From contig JBCDDJ010000002.1 of the NCBI GenBank assembly GCA_039180385.1, positions 1 through 48,583 of the forward strand: a DNA stretch of 48,583 nucleotides. Direction: 5' to 3'. Shown here one piece after another: positions 6,740 through 16,737 of this stretch (the first letter of the stretch is position 1; each line of letters opens with the position of its first letter). A model generated the notes under the pieces. That model was given only the letters and a program-made list of their open reading frames with translations, had not been told where the DNA came from and ran no database searches. The translations under genes were made by a program, and so were the position numbers. The DNA comes from SIO4C1 sp039180385. Its GTDB lineage: Bacteria; Cyanobacteriota; Cyanobacteriia; Phormidesmidales; Phormidesmidaceae.

Positions 6740-9700
6740 TAGACTCCTTTGCCTTTAAGGTCGTAGGTGACAAATCTCAGGTAGCGCGTCAAGATCTTGT
6801 AGTCTGTCAAATGCTGCAAAGTTTCATAGGGCATTTGAGCGCCAATCTGGAACTTTACAACGCTTCCGACCCGTCTGACTTGCTCCCTCGAAATTAAGGT
6901 CCCCATCGCGTTGATGCCGCCCAGGCGAGTCAACACCTGAAACAGGCGACTGTTTTGACCCTCAAAATAAATGGGGACCACCGCGGCCTGACTTTTCACG
7001 ATGACCTGCCCCACAAAGGGCTTCCAATCTCGGTCTACGGCGCTGCCGCCGAAGGGGGCCTGAGACAACGACACCCGGCCCGATGGAAACATAATGAGAG
7101 CGCCGCCTCGCTTGACATAGTCAATGGCGGCGTTGAGGGTCTTAATGTCTTCCTCAGTGAGTTCTTCCCTGAGTAGACCTTGCATAGTCAGTGGCAAAAT
7201 ATACTGGGCTCTGGCAGGAAATCGGTCGGCGCTGCCAAAAGGGGCCGATAAAATCTTAAAATCTGGACGCCTAAGCGAAACGAGATATTCTGTGATCGCT
7301 CCGTCGATATAGCCGAACGGATGATTGGCCACAACAACGGCGGGGCCGATTTTAGGAATATTCTCAAGGCCCGCGTGGTTGAAGTCTAGCTTCAGCTTGA
7401 GTCGCCGCATAGAAGACTGTTGTAGTGTTTCACCCGACGCCCGACCGGCACAGTAGTCTTGGATAATCCGCTCCATGGCGGCGATGCCGCTGAGACTCCG
7501 AACGGTGCGTTTGGTCAGGCGCTCAAACGTTGTCAGGTCTTGATCATCACGGTGGTAGAGCAGGTCTCTGAGATTGAGGATAAATGAGTAGCGATCGCGT
7601 CCGGGCGTCGATCCGTTCGATTCGGCGGAGGCAGTATGTCCGTTGGAATGCCCGTTAGAACGCGCGTTAGCGTGAGAGGTCGTCGGGGCTATCGCCGGGG
7701 ACGTTTGCGTGAGCCGGGGCGGGGTGGGCGTTGGGCGCACCGGCGGGGCAGCGGGTTTTACCGCTGGCATCATCTGCAGCAGTCGCTCACACAGGTCGAA
7801 AATGCTCAGGCTTTTGGCCAGTTGAACCACTGGCAGCTCCACCTGAAATTCTTTGAGTAACCAGTTGCGCAACTCCAGCGTCATCAGAGAATCCAGACCG
7901 TATATTTCCAGCGGCTGGTGGGGGTCTAACTCAGCTGCGCTTTCTAGCCCAAGCAGGGTGCTGATGCCCTCGGCCAGATGACTTTGCAAATTCTCTTCTG
8001 GTTGGTTGAGCGTGTCCAGGGGTTGGGGCTGTACCGGGGGTTGGAGCAATGGTGGGGAGACGGGCTGGGAAGGGCGATGTGGCTCAGCGGTGAAAGCTGT
8101 CGTGGGCAGAATCTGCAGTAGCTGTTTACCCAGCTCAGCAATGCTCCGGCTTTTGGCCAGTTGAACCACCGGCAGCTCCACTTGAAATTCTTTGAGTAAC
8201 CAGTTTCGCAGCTCCAGCGTCATCAGAGAATCCAAACCGTATACTTCCAGCGGCTGATGGGGGTCTAACTCGGCTGCACTTTCTAGCCCAAGCAGGGTGC
8301 TGATGCCCTGGGCCAGGCGATATTGCAAACTCTCTTCTCGTGGGTTAGCTGAGGTGGAGGATGGCATTTGAGAAAGTTTCAACGTTTGGGGTTGGACTGA
8401 TGGTTGAGAAACGGTGGGGCTTTGCATGCGAGCTTGAGCAGGTTGAGCGTCTGCTTGGGGAGAGGCTACGGCGACCGAGCGCTCAGCGGTTAAAGGCTGG
8501 GTCAGGGTCTCGTAATAGCGGGGGGCCTGCTCGCCGCTGAATCGCTTTGGAAAGGCCTGCCAATCTACCGGAAAAATGCCGATTTGGTGGACGCTTTGCG
8601 CCATCAGTCGCTCTAGCCAATCTAACCCGGTTTCTGGGGTGAGCATTTGCACCTTTTGCCACCGCTTCCGCTGGGTGCGAATCTCTTGGGCCATGCCCGT
8701 GTTAGCCCAGGCCCCCCAGTCTACGCTCAAGCAGGGTAGGCCGATTTGAGAACGGCGATGGGCCAGGGCATCTAAAAACAAATTGGCAGCGGCATAGGGG
8801 CCTCTTGCAGCGGGGCCCAGCACGGCGGTAACCGACGAAAACAGCACAAAACAATCTAGCTCGTCGTCCGCACTTAACCGATGGAGATTCCAGGTGCCCT
8901 GCACTTTAGCGGCCAGCCCTTTTTGAAAGCGCTCCCAGGTTTGCCCAGACAGCATCCCATCTTCGAGGGCTCCCGCTGCATGAAAAATGCCCCTGAGGGG
9001 CGGCAGGGTCTGTCTGATTTCGGTGAGTGCCGTAGAGAGCTCGTCATAGGCCGAGACATCGGCTTGCAAAATAGAGACCTGTGCGCCCTGCGCTTCAAGC
9101 TGTTGAATAAGGTCTCTCGCCGTTTGCGCTTTTTCGGAGTCACCCAATAGCTGAGCGCACCCCCCTCGACTCAGCAAAACCAGATGTCGAGCCCCTCGCT
9201 GCACCAGCCGCTGGGCCAGCACCCGCCCAATGCCGCCCAGCCCGCCCGTGAGCAGATAGGTTCCCTCCGGGTCGATCGACCCCTTCGGCCTGAGCTGACG
9301 GAAGGTCAGCACCAGCTTGCCGATGTGGCTGCCCCGCTGCATCAGCCGAAAGAACTCTACCGCGCGTTGAACCGGTATTGCCCGATAGGCCAGCACCTGC
9401 AGGTCTCCTTGCACAAACAGGGACAACACATCCTTGAACAGAGATTGCACCACAGTCGGGTCGTTGTCTCGGTAGTCGCCCAGGTAGTAGGGCAGATAGG
9501 TCGCCTCAGGATTGACCTCAGCTACCTGGGTGTCTGTCCAGATCTCAGCCTTGCCCAGTTCGATAAATCGACCACCGGGGCGCAATAGGGACAACCCTTT
9601 GACAATGAACTCACCTGTAAATGAGTTGAGAATAACATCAATCCCTTCCCCCTGGGTGATTTCCTGGATCTGTGCTGCAAATTCAGTAGTTCTGGAATTC

Positions 9701-12700
9701 ATGACATGCTGCACGCCGAGCGATCGCAACAGGGCTCGCTTCTCATCGGAGCCAGCCGTTGCAAAGACCTCGGCCCCCGCCCGCTGCGCCAGCTGAATGG
9801 CCGCCAGGCCCACCCCGCCCGCCCCGGCATGGATCAAAACTCGCTCTCCCGGTTTTAGGGCCGCCAGTAAATAAAGCGTGTGATAAGCCGTTAGAAAGGT
9901 AATTGGGATGGCGGCCCCCTGCTCAAAGCTCAGGCAGTCTGGCAGCTCAGCAATGACCTGATGCTGCGCGATCACATAGCGGCTAAAGCTGCCTGTGGCT
10001 AGCCCCAGCACGCGCTTACCCAGCCAGCCAGGGTCAACCCCCTCACCCACGCGCACGACGCGACCGGCAAATTCTCCCCCGAGCGGCCCCGGTTTTCCTT
10101 TGTAGGTGCCCAGGGCATTCAGCACATCTCGGAAGTTGAGGGCGGCGGCTATCACTTCCACCTCGACTTCCGCTGGGCCGGGGGGCTGACGGGTCGCCGC
10201 CCGCAGCACCAGGCTATCGAGCAACCCCCGCGTTTCGATATCTAGCCGAAGGGACGCCGCCGCTGGCACTGGCAGGCAATCTGGCTCTTCGGGAAGCGAG
10301 TCTAAGCTGACCAATCGAGGCACCCAGCGCTGGCCAGCGCGGTAGGCCACTTCTTCTTCACCGTCGCTGTGGGCAATTTCTCTCAGCAGCTGATCGCGCG
10401 CCCCACGCCGGTCCCACGGGTCGAGGTCGATTTGACGGCAGTGCAGCTCAGGCCGTTCTGAACGAATCACCCGGCCCAGCCCCCACAGTGGGGCCCCGGT
10501 CACGTCTACGGTTCTCACATGGGGAGAAATCACCTGGCTGCCCGTGGTGACCAGCCACAGGTCGCAGGGGATTGGCTGAGATTGTTTTTCTAACGCCTGA
10601 ACCAGGTGCAGCGTACTGCCGCAGCTTTGGAGCATTTGTATGTCTGATGTAACCGTTGCACCTGACGATTGCACACTGCCCAAATGGAGAATTCGCCTGA
10701 TTGCTGGCAACCCGGCCAGTTTGAGATGAGCCAACAGCTTTTCAAAGCTATCAACCTCTCTCATATTCACCCGATATGACTGGTCAGGCAGCGCTTCAAA
10801 CTGATCACTCAGGATAATGCGAACCCCTGCTTCTGCAACGTCAGTGACGGCGGCGACCATGGTCTCGACAGCTGTGTGTGCCCCTTTTGGCAGCAGCAGC
10901 AGCGTCAGCCCGTCAAGTTGGGGAGAGACCTCGGGGGTGGGCAGGGGTTGTCGCTGCCAGCGGGTCTGATAGGCCATCTGGCCAGGGGATTTTGGAGCCC
11001 CATCCTGGGTCTTTGCCGTCGCCAGACGATCGAAGCTATAGCGGTGTAGACCCCTGATCTCAGCCACCGGCTCCCCCTGCGAGTTATAGAGATAGAGGTC
11101 TACGGCGGGGTTGAGATCGCTCGCATTCGCAGTTTGAGATTTGCAGGCATAGCACCAAATTTGGTCACCGAGATGACCATTGACTGCAATCCGCTCGAAA
11201 AAATAAGGCACCTTAGCCAGGGTGTGGGTTTTGCTGCCATCTGCCCAGCGAGCAATTTGGGAGCACCCGTCGAGCAACACGGGATGCAGGCAATAGTGGG
11301 TGGCATCCGGTCGAAGGGCAGCAGGTAGCTGAATGCGTGCCAGGGCTTCGGTCTGCGATTCGCTCACCCAGAGTGCTTGAATCCCTCGAAAATTTGGCCC
11401 GTAATGCAGGCCAGTCCGTTCAAGTTCCTGGTAGTAGTGCTGTGGGTTAAGCGATTGATTAAACTGTTGTTGTACATAATCTAAAGCGGGCGCTGAGCTT
11501 TGAGGAGCCTGAACCACCTGAATTTCGCCCGTAACATGGTGCGTCCACTCGCTGACGTTATCAGAGTTGGCAGCATCCGCACTGACGATTTCAAAATCAA
11601 ACCGATCTTCTCGCTGGGTCAACAGCGTTTGAACTCGCCGGGTGATGCCTGCAGGCAAGGGCAAAGCCACCCTCAAATGTAAGTTAGTCACAACAAACGG
11701 AGTCTGACGGTGGAGTGCTTGACCCGCAGCCAGCGCCATTTCTACATAGCCTGCGCCTGGAAAAATCACCGCATCATCAACTTGATGGTCCGCTAAGAAA
11801 GCAGGCGTTTGGACACTTAGAACCGCTTCAAAATAGGTTTGCCCCTTGAACCCAACCAGACCCCGACAGCCCAGTAAAGGATGAACGCCCGGGCTTGAAG
11901 AGACTGAATAGGATTGATGACCGTTTGTAGAAACCGTCTCAGGGACAGCAAATTTAGACCAATAGCGCTTTCGCTGAAAGGGATAGGTGGGCAAATCGAC
12001 AACGCTAAGCCCCTGGCCCTGGTACCCCTGTTTGAAATCAATCTCGACACCATGAATATAGAGCTGGGCTAAACTCTCGGTCAAAATCTGTTTGTCGTCA
12101 TAGCCCCGGCGCAGCGAAATTGCCCAGGTTATCTCGCTATCGGGCAGGCAGCGCCGCCCCAGGCTCGATAGGGTCGGGCGTGGACCCAGCTCAACACAGT
12201 GCTGAACGCCCACCCTGGCCAGGGTCTGCATTGAGGGCTCAAACTGGACACCTTGACGGGTGTGACACAGCCAATAGTCAGGGCAGGCAATGTCCCCTGA
12301 ATCTACTATATCTACCAGCTCCCCTGTCAGATTAGAGACCAACGGGATTTTCAGTGTGCCAAACTCTACTTGAGACAATGCCTGGCGCAGCGGCTCTAGC
12401 ATGGGCTCTAACAGTGCCGAGTGAAAAGCATGGGACACCGGCAGTCGACGCACCTCAATCTGCTGCTGTTCTAGCGTCTGCAAGAGAGGATTGAGCGCAT
12501 CTGTCGCCCCTGAGAGGACGGTTTGGTCGGGGGCATTTATCGCTGCTACCGAGATTGCCCCGGGCAGCGACCCAAGGGCGTTGTTCATCTCTGACAGGCT
12601 GGCGGAGACCGCCGCCATGGCCCCATCGGTCGGCAGGGCCTGCATCAGGCGACCGCGAGCTGCAATCAGCGCCAGCCCCTGCTCCAGGCTAAACAGACCT

Positions 12701-14631
12701 GCCACGCAGGCGGCAACATATTCTCCGACGCTGTGCCCTAAAACAATATCTGGGGTAATGCCCCAGGATTTCCAGACCTGATATAGAGCATACTCAAGGG
12801 CAAAAATCGCGGGCTGGGCAAAGGCGGTTTGTTGGAGGGTTTGCTCAGTCTCCTGGCTGTTTTGATAGTCGTCTGAGGGATAGAGTAAACTCAGCAGAGA
12901 CAGGCCGAGATGGGGGGTAAGGATGCGATCGCACCGCTCAATCGATTCTCGAAAAATTGAATTTGTCTCAAACAAATCTCCCCCCATCTGCACATATTGC
13001 GACCCTTGCCCGGTAAACAAAAAAGCGATTTTAGAGAGCTTTGACCTTCGAGAAGTACCGCGCTTTAGAGACGCTTCACCTCTCATAAAGTCGGAAAGTT
13101 TTTCCTGAAGGTGTTCTCGTGTGCGACCGGTCACGCAGTGGCGCAGTGGAAAGTGAGTCCGTCCCGCATTGGCGGTATAGCAAACAGCATCGACAGAATC
13201 ATCATAGGTGGTCAAATAGTCGTGATATCGACGTGCCTGGTCCACCAGGGCCTGAGGGCTGATCGCCGACAGGCAGAGCATTTGATAAGCTGATTTTTGG
13301 TTGGGTGCCGATGGCGGTTTTGCCCCCGATTCTGGGACAGCCTCTGCGAGGACAACGTGGGCATTAGTACCGCTGAAACCGAAGGAGTTGATAGCGGCAT
13401 AGCGCCTATTGGCAGTCGCCTGCCACGGGATGGCCGCGGTGGGGACCCTCATACTGGCGGCCTCGGGCGCAATCGCTGGATTTAGCTGATTGAAATGCAA
13501 ACTAGCTGGAATCTGCCGATGTTTCAGCGCCAAAATAACCTTGATGAGAGATGCCATGCCGCTGGCCGCTTCGCAATGGCCAATATTGGTTTTCACTGAC
13601 CCCACCGGCAGTGAGTTCCCCTGGGCATGGTGATGCTGACCAAACACCTCCCAAATCGAACCAAACTCAATGGGGTCACCGACGGGGGTACCCGTGCCGT
13701 GGGCTTCTACGTAGCTGATGTCAGTTGGGCGCAAACCACTGTCAGCGAGTACCTTTCGCATTAAGCTGGCTTGAGCACTTGCATCCGGTGCAGTCAGGCT
13801 GCTGCCGTTTCCGTTCTGATTAACGCTGGAGCCTTTAACCACAGCAAGGATGCGACTACCATCTTGAAGCGCCTCGGTCAATTTCTTGGCCACTAGAATG
13901 CCACAGCCTTCAGCCCGAACATAGCCATCGGCGCTCTCATCAAAGGTTTTACATCGACCTTTAGGAGATTGCGTGCCCAGCTTCGATGCCAGGATAAAGA
14001 CACCCGGATCCAACAGAATGTTCACACCGCCAACCACAGCTAGATCAGCCTCATCATTATTTAGAGCCTGACAGGCCAGGTGGAGGGCGACTAGAGAAGA
14101 CGAACAGGCTGTATCTACCACCAGGGTTGGCCCTCGAAAATCAAACGTGTAGGCAACCCTACCCGCTAAAACACTGGGCCGTCCCCCTGTGTAAGCGTAG
14201 CCATTGAAGGTATCCCGAAGTCCAAACTTAGTCCTGAGTTTGAAATAATCGGTTGAACAAGCCCCCAGAAATACACCGGTTCGACTCCCTTTGAGCTGCT
14301 CTGGAACCATTCCACCCTGCTCGAGGGCCTCCCAGCAGACTTCTAGAAGTAATCTTTGCTGCGGGTCAAGGTCGATGGCCTCACGGGGGCTGATGTGAAA
14401 AAACTGAGGGTCAAACTGATCAACCTCGTCTAAAAAGCCACCCCAGCGGGTAACTGCTTTGCCAGGCGAGTCTTTGTCTGAGTCATAGAATTGATCGGCC
14501 TGCCAGCGCTCGGGTGGAATCTGAGAAACGGCATCGACCTGGTGATGCAACAGATGCCAAAACCTCTCGAGGGAGTTAGCTCCGCCAGGAAAACGACAGC
14601 CTACACCCACGATGGCAATTGAATTATTCAT
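6739..14631 (-). CDS. PKS-E: type I PKS, KS-AT-DH-ER-KR-ACP-ACP-PlsC-like acyltransferase
   Basis: 2630 residues. KS 3-430 has Cys176, His311 and His352. AT 535-850 has GHSVG (Ser634) and HAFH at 734-737, which points to malonyl-CoA. DH 915-1200 has His949 and Asp1121. A structural KR-like linker precedes ER 1460-1775 (GAGGVG 1603-1608). KR 1788-2000 has GGLGGIG, Ser1933, Tyr1946 and a B-type-like LED. Two near-identical ACPs have serines 2135 and 2248. After a Pro/Ser/Asn-rich linker, 2345-2630 form a PlsC/LPLAT domain with NHPFGYIDG (2436-2444), FPSGRVS (2515-2521) and VPIYFEG (2552-2558), closest to the haemolysin-like acyltransferase group. One fully reducing extension is followed by acyl transfer to an acceptor; no thioesterase is visible. 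Unlike PKS-B, C and D it has no N-terminal docking helix. A weak GGGG lies upstream of the ATG. Confidence 0.93.
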   Translation of the reverse strand: MNNSIAIVGVGCRFPGGANSLERFWHLLHHQVDAVSQIPPERWQADQFYDSDKDSPGKAVTRWGGFLDEVDQFDPQFFHISPREAIDLDPQQRLLLEVCWEALEQGGMVPEQLKGSRTGVFLGACSTDYFKLRTKFGLRDTFNGYAYTGGRPSVLAGRVAYTFDFRGPTLVVDTACSSSLVALHLACQALNNDEADLAVVGGVNILLDPGVFILASKLGTQSPKGRCKTFDESADGYVRAEGCGILVAKKLTEALQDGSRILAVVKGSSVNQNGNGSSLTAPDASAQASLMRKVLADSGLRPTDISYVEAHGTGTPVGDPIEFGSIWEVFGQHHHAQGNSLPVGSVKTNIGHCEAASGMASLIKVILALKHRQIPASLHFNQLNPAIAPEAASMRVPTAAIPWQATANRRYAAINSFGFSGTNAHVVLAEAVPESGAKPPSAPNQKSAYQMLCLSAISPQALVDQARRYHDYLTTYDDSVDAVCYTANAGRTHFPLRHCVTGRTREHLQEKLSDFMRGEASLKRGTSRRSKLSKIAFLFTGQGSQYVQMGGDLFETNSIFRESIERCDRILTPHLGLSLLSLLYPSDDYQNSQETEQTLQQTAFAQPAIFALEYALYQVWKSWGITPDIVLGHSVGEYVAACVAGLFSLEQGLALIAARGRLMQALPTDGAMAAVSASLSEMNNALGSLPGAISVAAINAPDQTVLSGATDALNPLLQTLEQQQIEVRRLPVSHAFHSALLEPMLEPLRQALSQVEFGTLKIPLVSNLTGELVDIVDSGDIACPDYWLCHTRQGVQFEPSMQTLARVGVQHCVELGPRPTLSSLGRRCLPDSEITWAISLRRGYDDKQILTESLAQLYIHGVEIDFKQGYQGQGLSVVDLPTYPFQRKRYWSKFAVPETVSTNGHQSYSVSSSPGVHPLLGCRGLVGFKGQTYFEAVLSVQTPAFLADHQVDDAVIFPGAGYVEMALAAGQALHRQTPFVVTNLHLRVALPLPAGITRRVQTLLTQREDRFDFEIVSADAANSDNVSEWTHHVTGEIQVVQAPQSSAPALDYVQQQFNQSLNPQHYYQELERTGLHYGPNFRGIQALWVSESQTEALARIQLPAALRPDATHYCLHPVLLDGCSQIARWADGSKTHTLAKVPYFFERIAVNGHLGDQIWCYACKSQTANASDLNPAVDLYLYNSQGEPVAEIRGLHRYSFDRLATAKTQDGAPKSPGQMAYQTRWQRQPLPTPEVSPQLDGLTLLLLPKGAHTAVETMVAAVTDVAEAGVRIILSDQFEALPDQSYRVNMREVDSFEKLLAHLKLAGLPAIRRILHLGSVQSSGATVTSDIQMLQSCGSTLHLVQALEKQSQPIPCDLWLVTTGSQVISPHVRTVDVTGAPLWGLGRVIRSERPELHCRQIDLDPWDRRGARDQLLREIAHSDGEEEVAYRAGQRWVPRLVSLDSLPEEPDCLPVPAAASLRLDIETRGLLDSLVLRAATRQPPGPAEVEVEVIAAALNFRDVLNALGTYKGKPGPLGGEFAGRVVRVGEGVDPGWLGKRVLGLATGSFSRYVIAQHQVIAELPDCLSFEQGAAIPITFLTAYHTLYLLAALKPGERVLIHAGAGGVGLAAIQLAQRAGAEVFATAGSDEKRALLRSLGVQHVMNSRTTEFAAQIQEITQGEGIDVILNSFTGEFIVKGLSLLRPGGRFIELGKAEIWTDTQVAEVNPEATYLPYYLGDYRDNDPTVVQSLFKDVLSLFVQGDLQVLAYRAIPVQRAVEFFRLMQRGSHIGKLVLTFRQLRPKGSIDPEGTYLLTGGLGGIGRVLAQRLVQRGARHLVLLSRGGCAQLLGDSEKAQTARDLIQQLEAQGAQVSILQADVSAYDELSTALTEIRQTLPPLRGIFHAAGALEDGMLSGQTWERFQKGLAAKVQGTWNLHRLSADDELDCFVLFSSVTAVLGPAARGPYAAANLFLDALAHRRSQIGLPCLSVDWGAWANTGMAQEIRTQRKRWQKVQMLTPETGLDWLERLMAQSVHQIGIFPVDWQAFPKRFSGEQAPRYYETLTQPLTAERSVAVASPQADAQPAQARMQSPTVSQPSVQPQTLKLSQMPSSTSANPREESLQYRLAQGISTLLGLESAAELDPHQPLEVYGLDSLMTLELRNWLLKEFQVELPVVQLAKSRSIAELGKQLLQILPTTAFTAEPHRPSQPVSPPLLQPPVQPQPLDTLNQPEENLQSHLAEGISTLLGLESAAELDPHQPLEIYGLDSLMTLELRNWLLKEFQVELPVVQLAKSLSIFDLCERLLQMMPAVKPAAPPVRPTPTPPRLTQTSPAIAPTTSHANARSNGHSNGHTASAESNGSTPGRDRYSFILNLRDLLYHRDDQDLTTFERLTKRTVRSLSGIAAMERIIQDYCAGRASGETLQQSSMRRLKLKLDFNHAGLENIPKIGPAVVVANHPFGYIDGAITEYLVSLRRPDFKILSAPFGSADRFPARAQYILPLTMQGLLREELTEEDIKTLNAAIDYVKRGGALIMFPSGRVSLSQAPFGGSAVDRDWKPFVGQVIVKSQAAVVPIYFEGQNSRLFQVLTRLGGINAMGTLISREQVRRVGSVVKFQIGAQMPYETLQHLTDYKILTRYLRFVTYDLKGKGV
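7811..8316 (-). repeat. Internal duplication of the ACP coding sequence
   Basis: Bases 7811-7977 and 8150-8316 are two equal-length copies (167 bp) that differ at only a few scattered positions. They encode the two ACPs of PKS-E. The Pro/Gln-rich linkers between and around them are not conserved. Such similarity points to recent duplication or ongoing gene conversion. Confidence 0.9.
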
Positions 14632-14960
14632 AGTGACGATGCCCCATCAGTTCACATTGCCTGGGACTTTTAGATCTGGCCCATAAAGCCCCATGTGATA
14701 AAGCTCCAGCTTGTAAAGTGCTGATCAGCACCCATCGCTGGCAATGCATGAGTGAGCCAACCTTTTCAGGTAAGCGATGACCCCACGAAATCGCTATTTG
14801 AAGATCTCAATCAGAGACAATGTTATTTCATGCATCCACAGTTGAGCATTCCGAATTTGGAAAAAAGCAAGTTTAGGGAACTGCATTAAAGATAAAATCC
14901 CGGCTGAAAAGGGTAGTGGGCAATAGGCAATGGACCCAGGTGATACCTTGCTTGCAGTCG
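14632..14960 (-). other. Intergenic region upstream of PKS-E; probable promoter area
   Basis: 329 bp lie between the secreted protein gene and the PKS-E start. No gene is seen. It contains the perfect 14-bp palindrome listed separately. No clear intrinsic terminator for the upstream gene was found. A promoter for PKS-E, the oxygenase and perhaps the exporter is expected here, but I could not pick a convincing -35/-10 pair. Confidence 0.45.
14718..14731. promoter_or_regulatory. Perfect 14-bp palindrome, candidate operator
   Basis: GTGCTGATCAGCAC reads identically on both strands. Its centre is about 93 bp upstream of the PKS-E start codon, a position suited to a dimeric transcription factor. 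No regulator gene is in the window, so its role is unproven. Confidence 0.35.
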
Positions 14961-16574
14961 TCAGTCCAAAATCCTGACCAGCGAATTGCCGCCCGGCCAT
15001 ATGACTGAGGCATCATCATTGACCAAGATATTGCTGCCAGCGTCGTAGATTGCATCCTTCGCACCACGGCGGCTTTCAGTCGAGGGACCTACCTGTGTGC
15101 GGACAACGACCTCTCCGGCAGGCCCGCTCGCATCGTCGCGCAAGCGTAAACCATAAAAATAGGTCATCCCGTCAACTTCGCTGCCAGAGCCATAAACCAG
15201 GTTTGCGTCTGTGCTAATCGTTGGTACACCACTAAACTGGATGTCTGGATTGACCCAATCCGTCTGAAACCCTTGCTGGGAGGGGTTCCAGCTGAGTTTT
15301 ACAATACCTGTGGCCCGATCTTTCTGGCCATCCTTCTTGCCGTCTGGTGTATAGCCACTGTAGTTGGCAATTACAATGTCGTTGCCAGCAACAGCGGGCG
15401 AATTTTCCACCGTATCGATGAAGTCCGGTAGGTCGTAGGTGACAGGTGTATCTGAGCCTAGTGGACGACGTACAGCAACAAGTTTCGACGCGCTAGTATC
15501 TGTCTTATCACATTCGATCTCGCCAGAGAAAACACTGGTGACAGCGCACCGGGCATCCACTGTAACAATCCAGCGATCTGCGCCAAAGCCCAGCAGTGTG
15601 GGTGTTGTGCCAGTGCGGCGGCGATAGGGAATTTCTACCGACCCAACCCGCTGGAGAGTATTGGTCGCGGCGTTGTAAGACATGGCGACCAGGGCTTCAT
15701 TGGTGGCAAGGTACATAATCGTTTCATTGGCGACGCCGCGCTCAATCGGAAACATATTTGACGGGCCGGAATCACCCACCTTGGCACAGGTCTTGATCTG
15801 GGTCAGATCGTTATCAATCACAGCCAGCCATGATTCTTGGCGCTTGCCCCAACCCCGCCCTACCTCACGCACCATAGTGACAGCAATCTCCCCTGTGTAG
15901 GTGACGCCAGTCAACACACCGGTCGCGCCAAGGCCGAGCCGCCGAAATCCACAAGATGCTTCGACCACCGCAGGTGAAAACTCAAACTTGTGAACGCACT
16001 CAATGGGTGAACCGCTGGTTTCGCCATCCTTAAACACCAGCAGTGAGGCATGGCGACCATAGCAAGCTTCACCGCGATATTTGCCTAAGCGAAGCCCGCT
16101 AGGATTGGGCACAACAATACGACCATCTTCCAGCCCAAAAAGATTCCAGCCGATCCAAACCGGCAACACATTCAACTCAAAGCTGTCAACAAAACGGAAG
16201 GTGTCGCCGTCAATTTCGTATTTGTAGGCATCCGTTAGCGACGCCCCCCAGATCGTGCGGACCGTCGAAGAGTTTGTATATTTCCGCTCGCTCATTACAT
16301 GCCAGGGCGATGTGCCAATATCTTTACCGGCATCTTCGCCAAAATCACGGATCTGCACCCGTGGCTGTGGCGACTGAGGCCCTGGAAGACTTGTCGAAGC
16401 CTGCTGAGCTGGGCCACCGTGGCTGCTCGTCCAGGATGATTGAATCAGATGCGGGTTGTCTGGCGCGTCGTCTGCCGGATGGGTCTGAGCAAACAGGGGT
16501 AGGGGTAAGGCCAGAGCCGACAGATAGGCTGAAATAAGCACCAATTGTCTAGTCAGCATGAAGATAGACCTCAC
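14961..16574 (-). CDS. Secreted protein of unknown function, beta-propeller-like
   Basis: 537 residues. The N-terminus has a clear Sec signal peptide: basic start, hydrophobic run to about residue 28, and a probable cut after LFAQ near 30. The mature part is rich in Gly, Thr, Val and Asp. It shows repeated short beta-strand blocks (for example VVPNPSGLRLGKY, GFGADRWIVTVDARC, AGNDIVIANYSGY), consistent with a PQQ/quinoprotein-like beta-propeller. Several cysteines suggest an oxidising compartment. I do not recognise a family or a catalytic motif. It lies between the SBBP protein gene and PKS-E on the same strand and could be a periplasmic or surface partner of the exported product, but nothing in the sequence proves a link. 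Confidence 0.7.
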   Translation of the reverse strand: MRSIFMLTRQLVLISAYLSALALPLPLFAQTHPADDAPDNPHLIQSSWTSSHGGPAQQASTSLPGPQSPQPRVQIRDFGEDAGKDIGTSPWHVMSERKYTNSSTVRTIWGASLTDAYKYEIDGDTFRFVDSFELNVLPVWIGWNLFGLEDGRIVVPNPSGLRLGKYRGEACYGRHASLLVFKDGETSGSPIECVHKFEFSPAVVEASCGFRRLGLGATGVLTGVTYTGEIAVTMVREVGRGWGKRQESWLAVIDNDLTQIKTCAKVGDSGPSNMFPIERGVANETIMYLATNEALVAMSYNAATNTLQRVGSVEIPYRRRTGTTPTLLGFGADRWIVTVDARCAVTSVFSGEIECDKTDTSASKLVAVRRPLGSDTPVTYDLPDFIDTVENSPAVAGNDIVIANYSGYTPDGKKDGQKDRATGIVKLSWNPSQQGFQTDWVNPDIQFSGVPTISTDANLVYGSGSEVDGMTYFYGLRLRDDASGPAGEVVVRTQVGPSTESRRGAKDAIYDAGSNILVNDDASVIWPGGNSLVRILD

Positions 16575-16737
16575 ATTAACAAACTGTTCGATATTTTAAC
16601 GAACCTGATACTTGTTAAATAGGAAAAATGTGGCAGTCGCTAGTCCGGTTAGGAGGCGACTGTGAGCCACGTAGCGCTTAGATAACTGTACTCAGTTTTC
16701 TAAGCGGCCAAAGCTATATATCGCGAGTTAACAGTGA

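Noticed and set aside
6739..14631. Heterocyst glycolipid synthase (HglE) cluster
   Set aside because: DevBCA and a PKS are shared features, but the PlsC fusion, sulfotransferase, modular A-D line and lack of other recognisable hgl genes do not fit.
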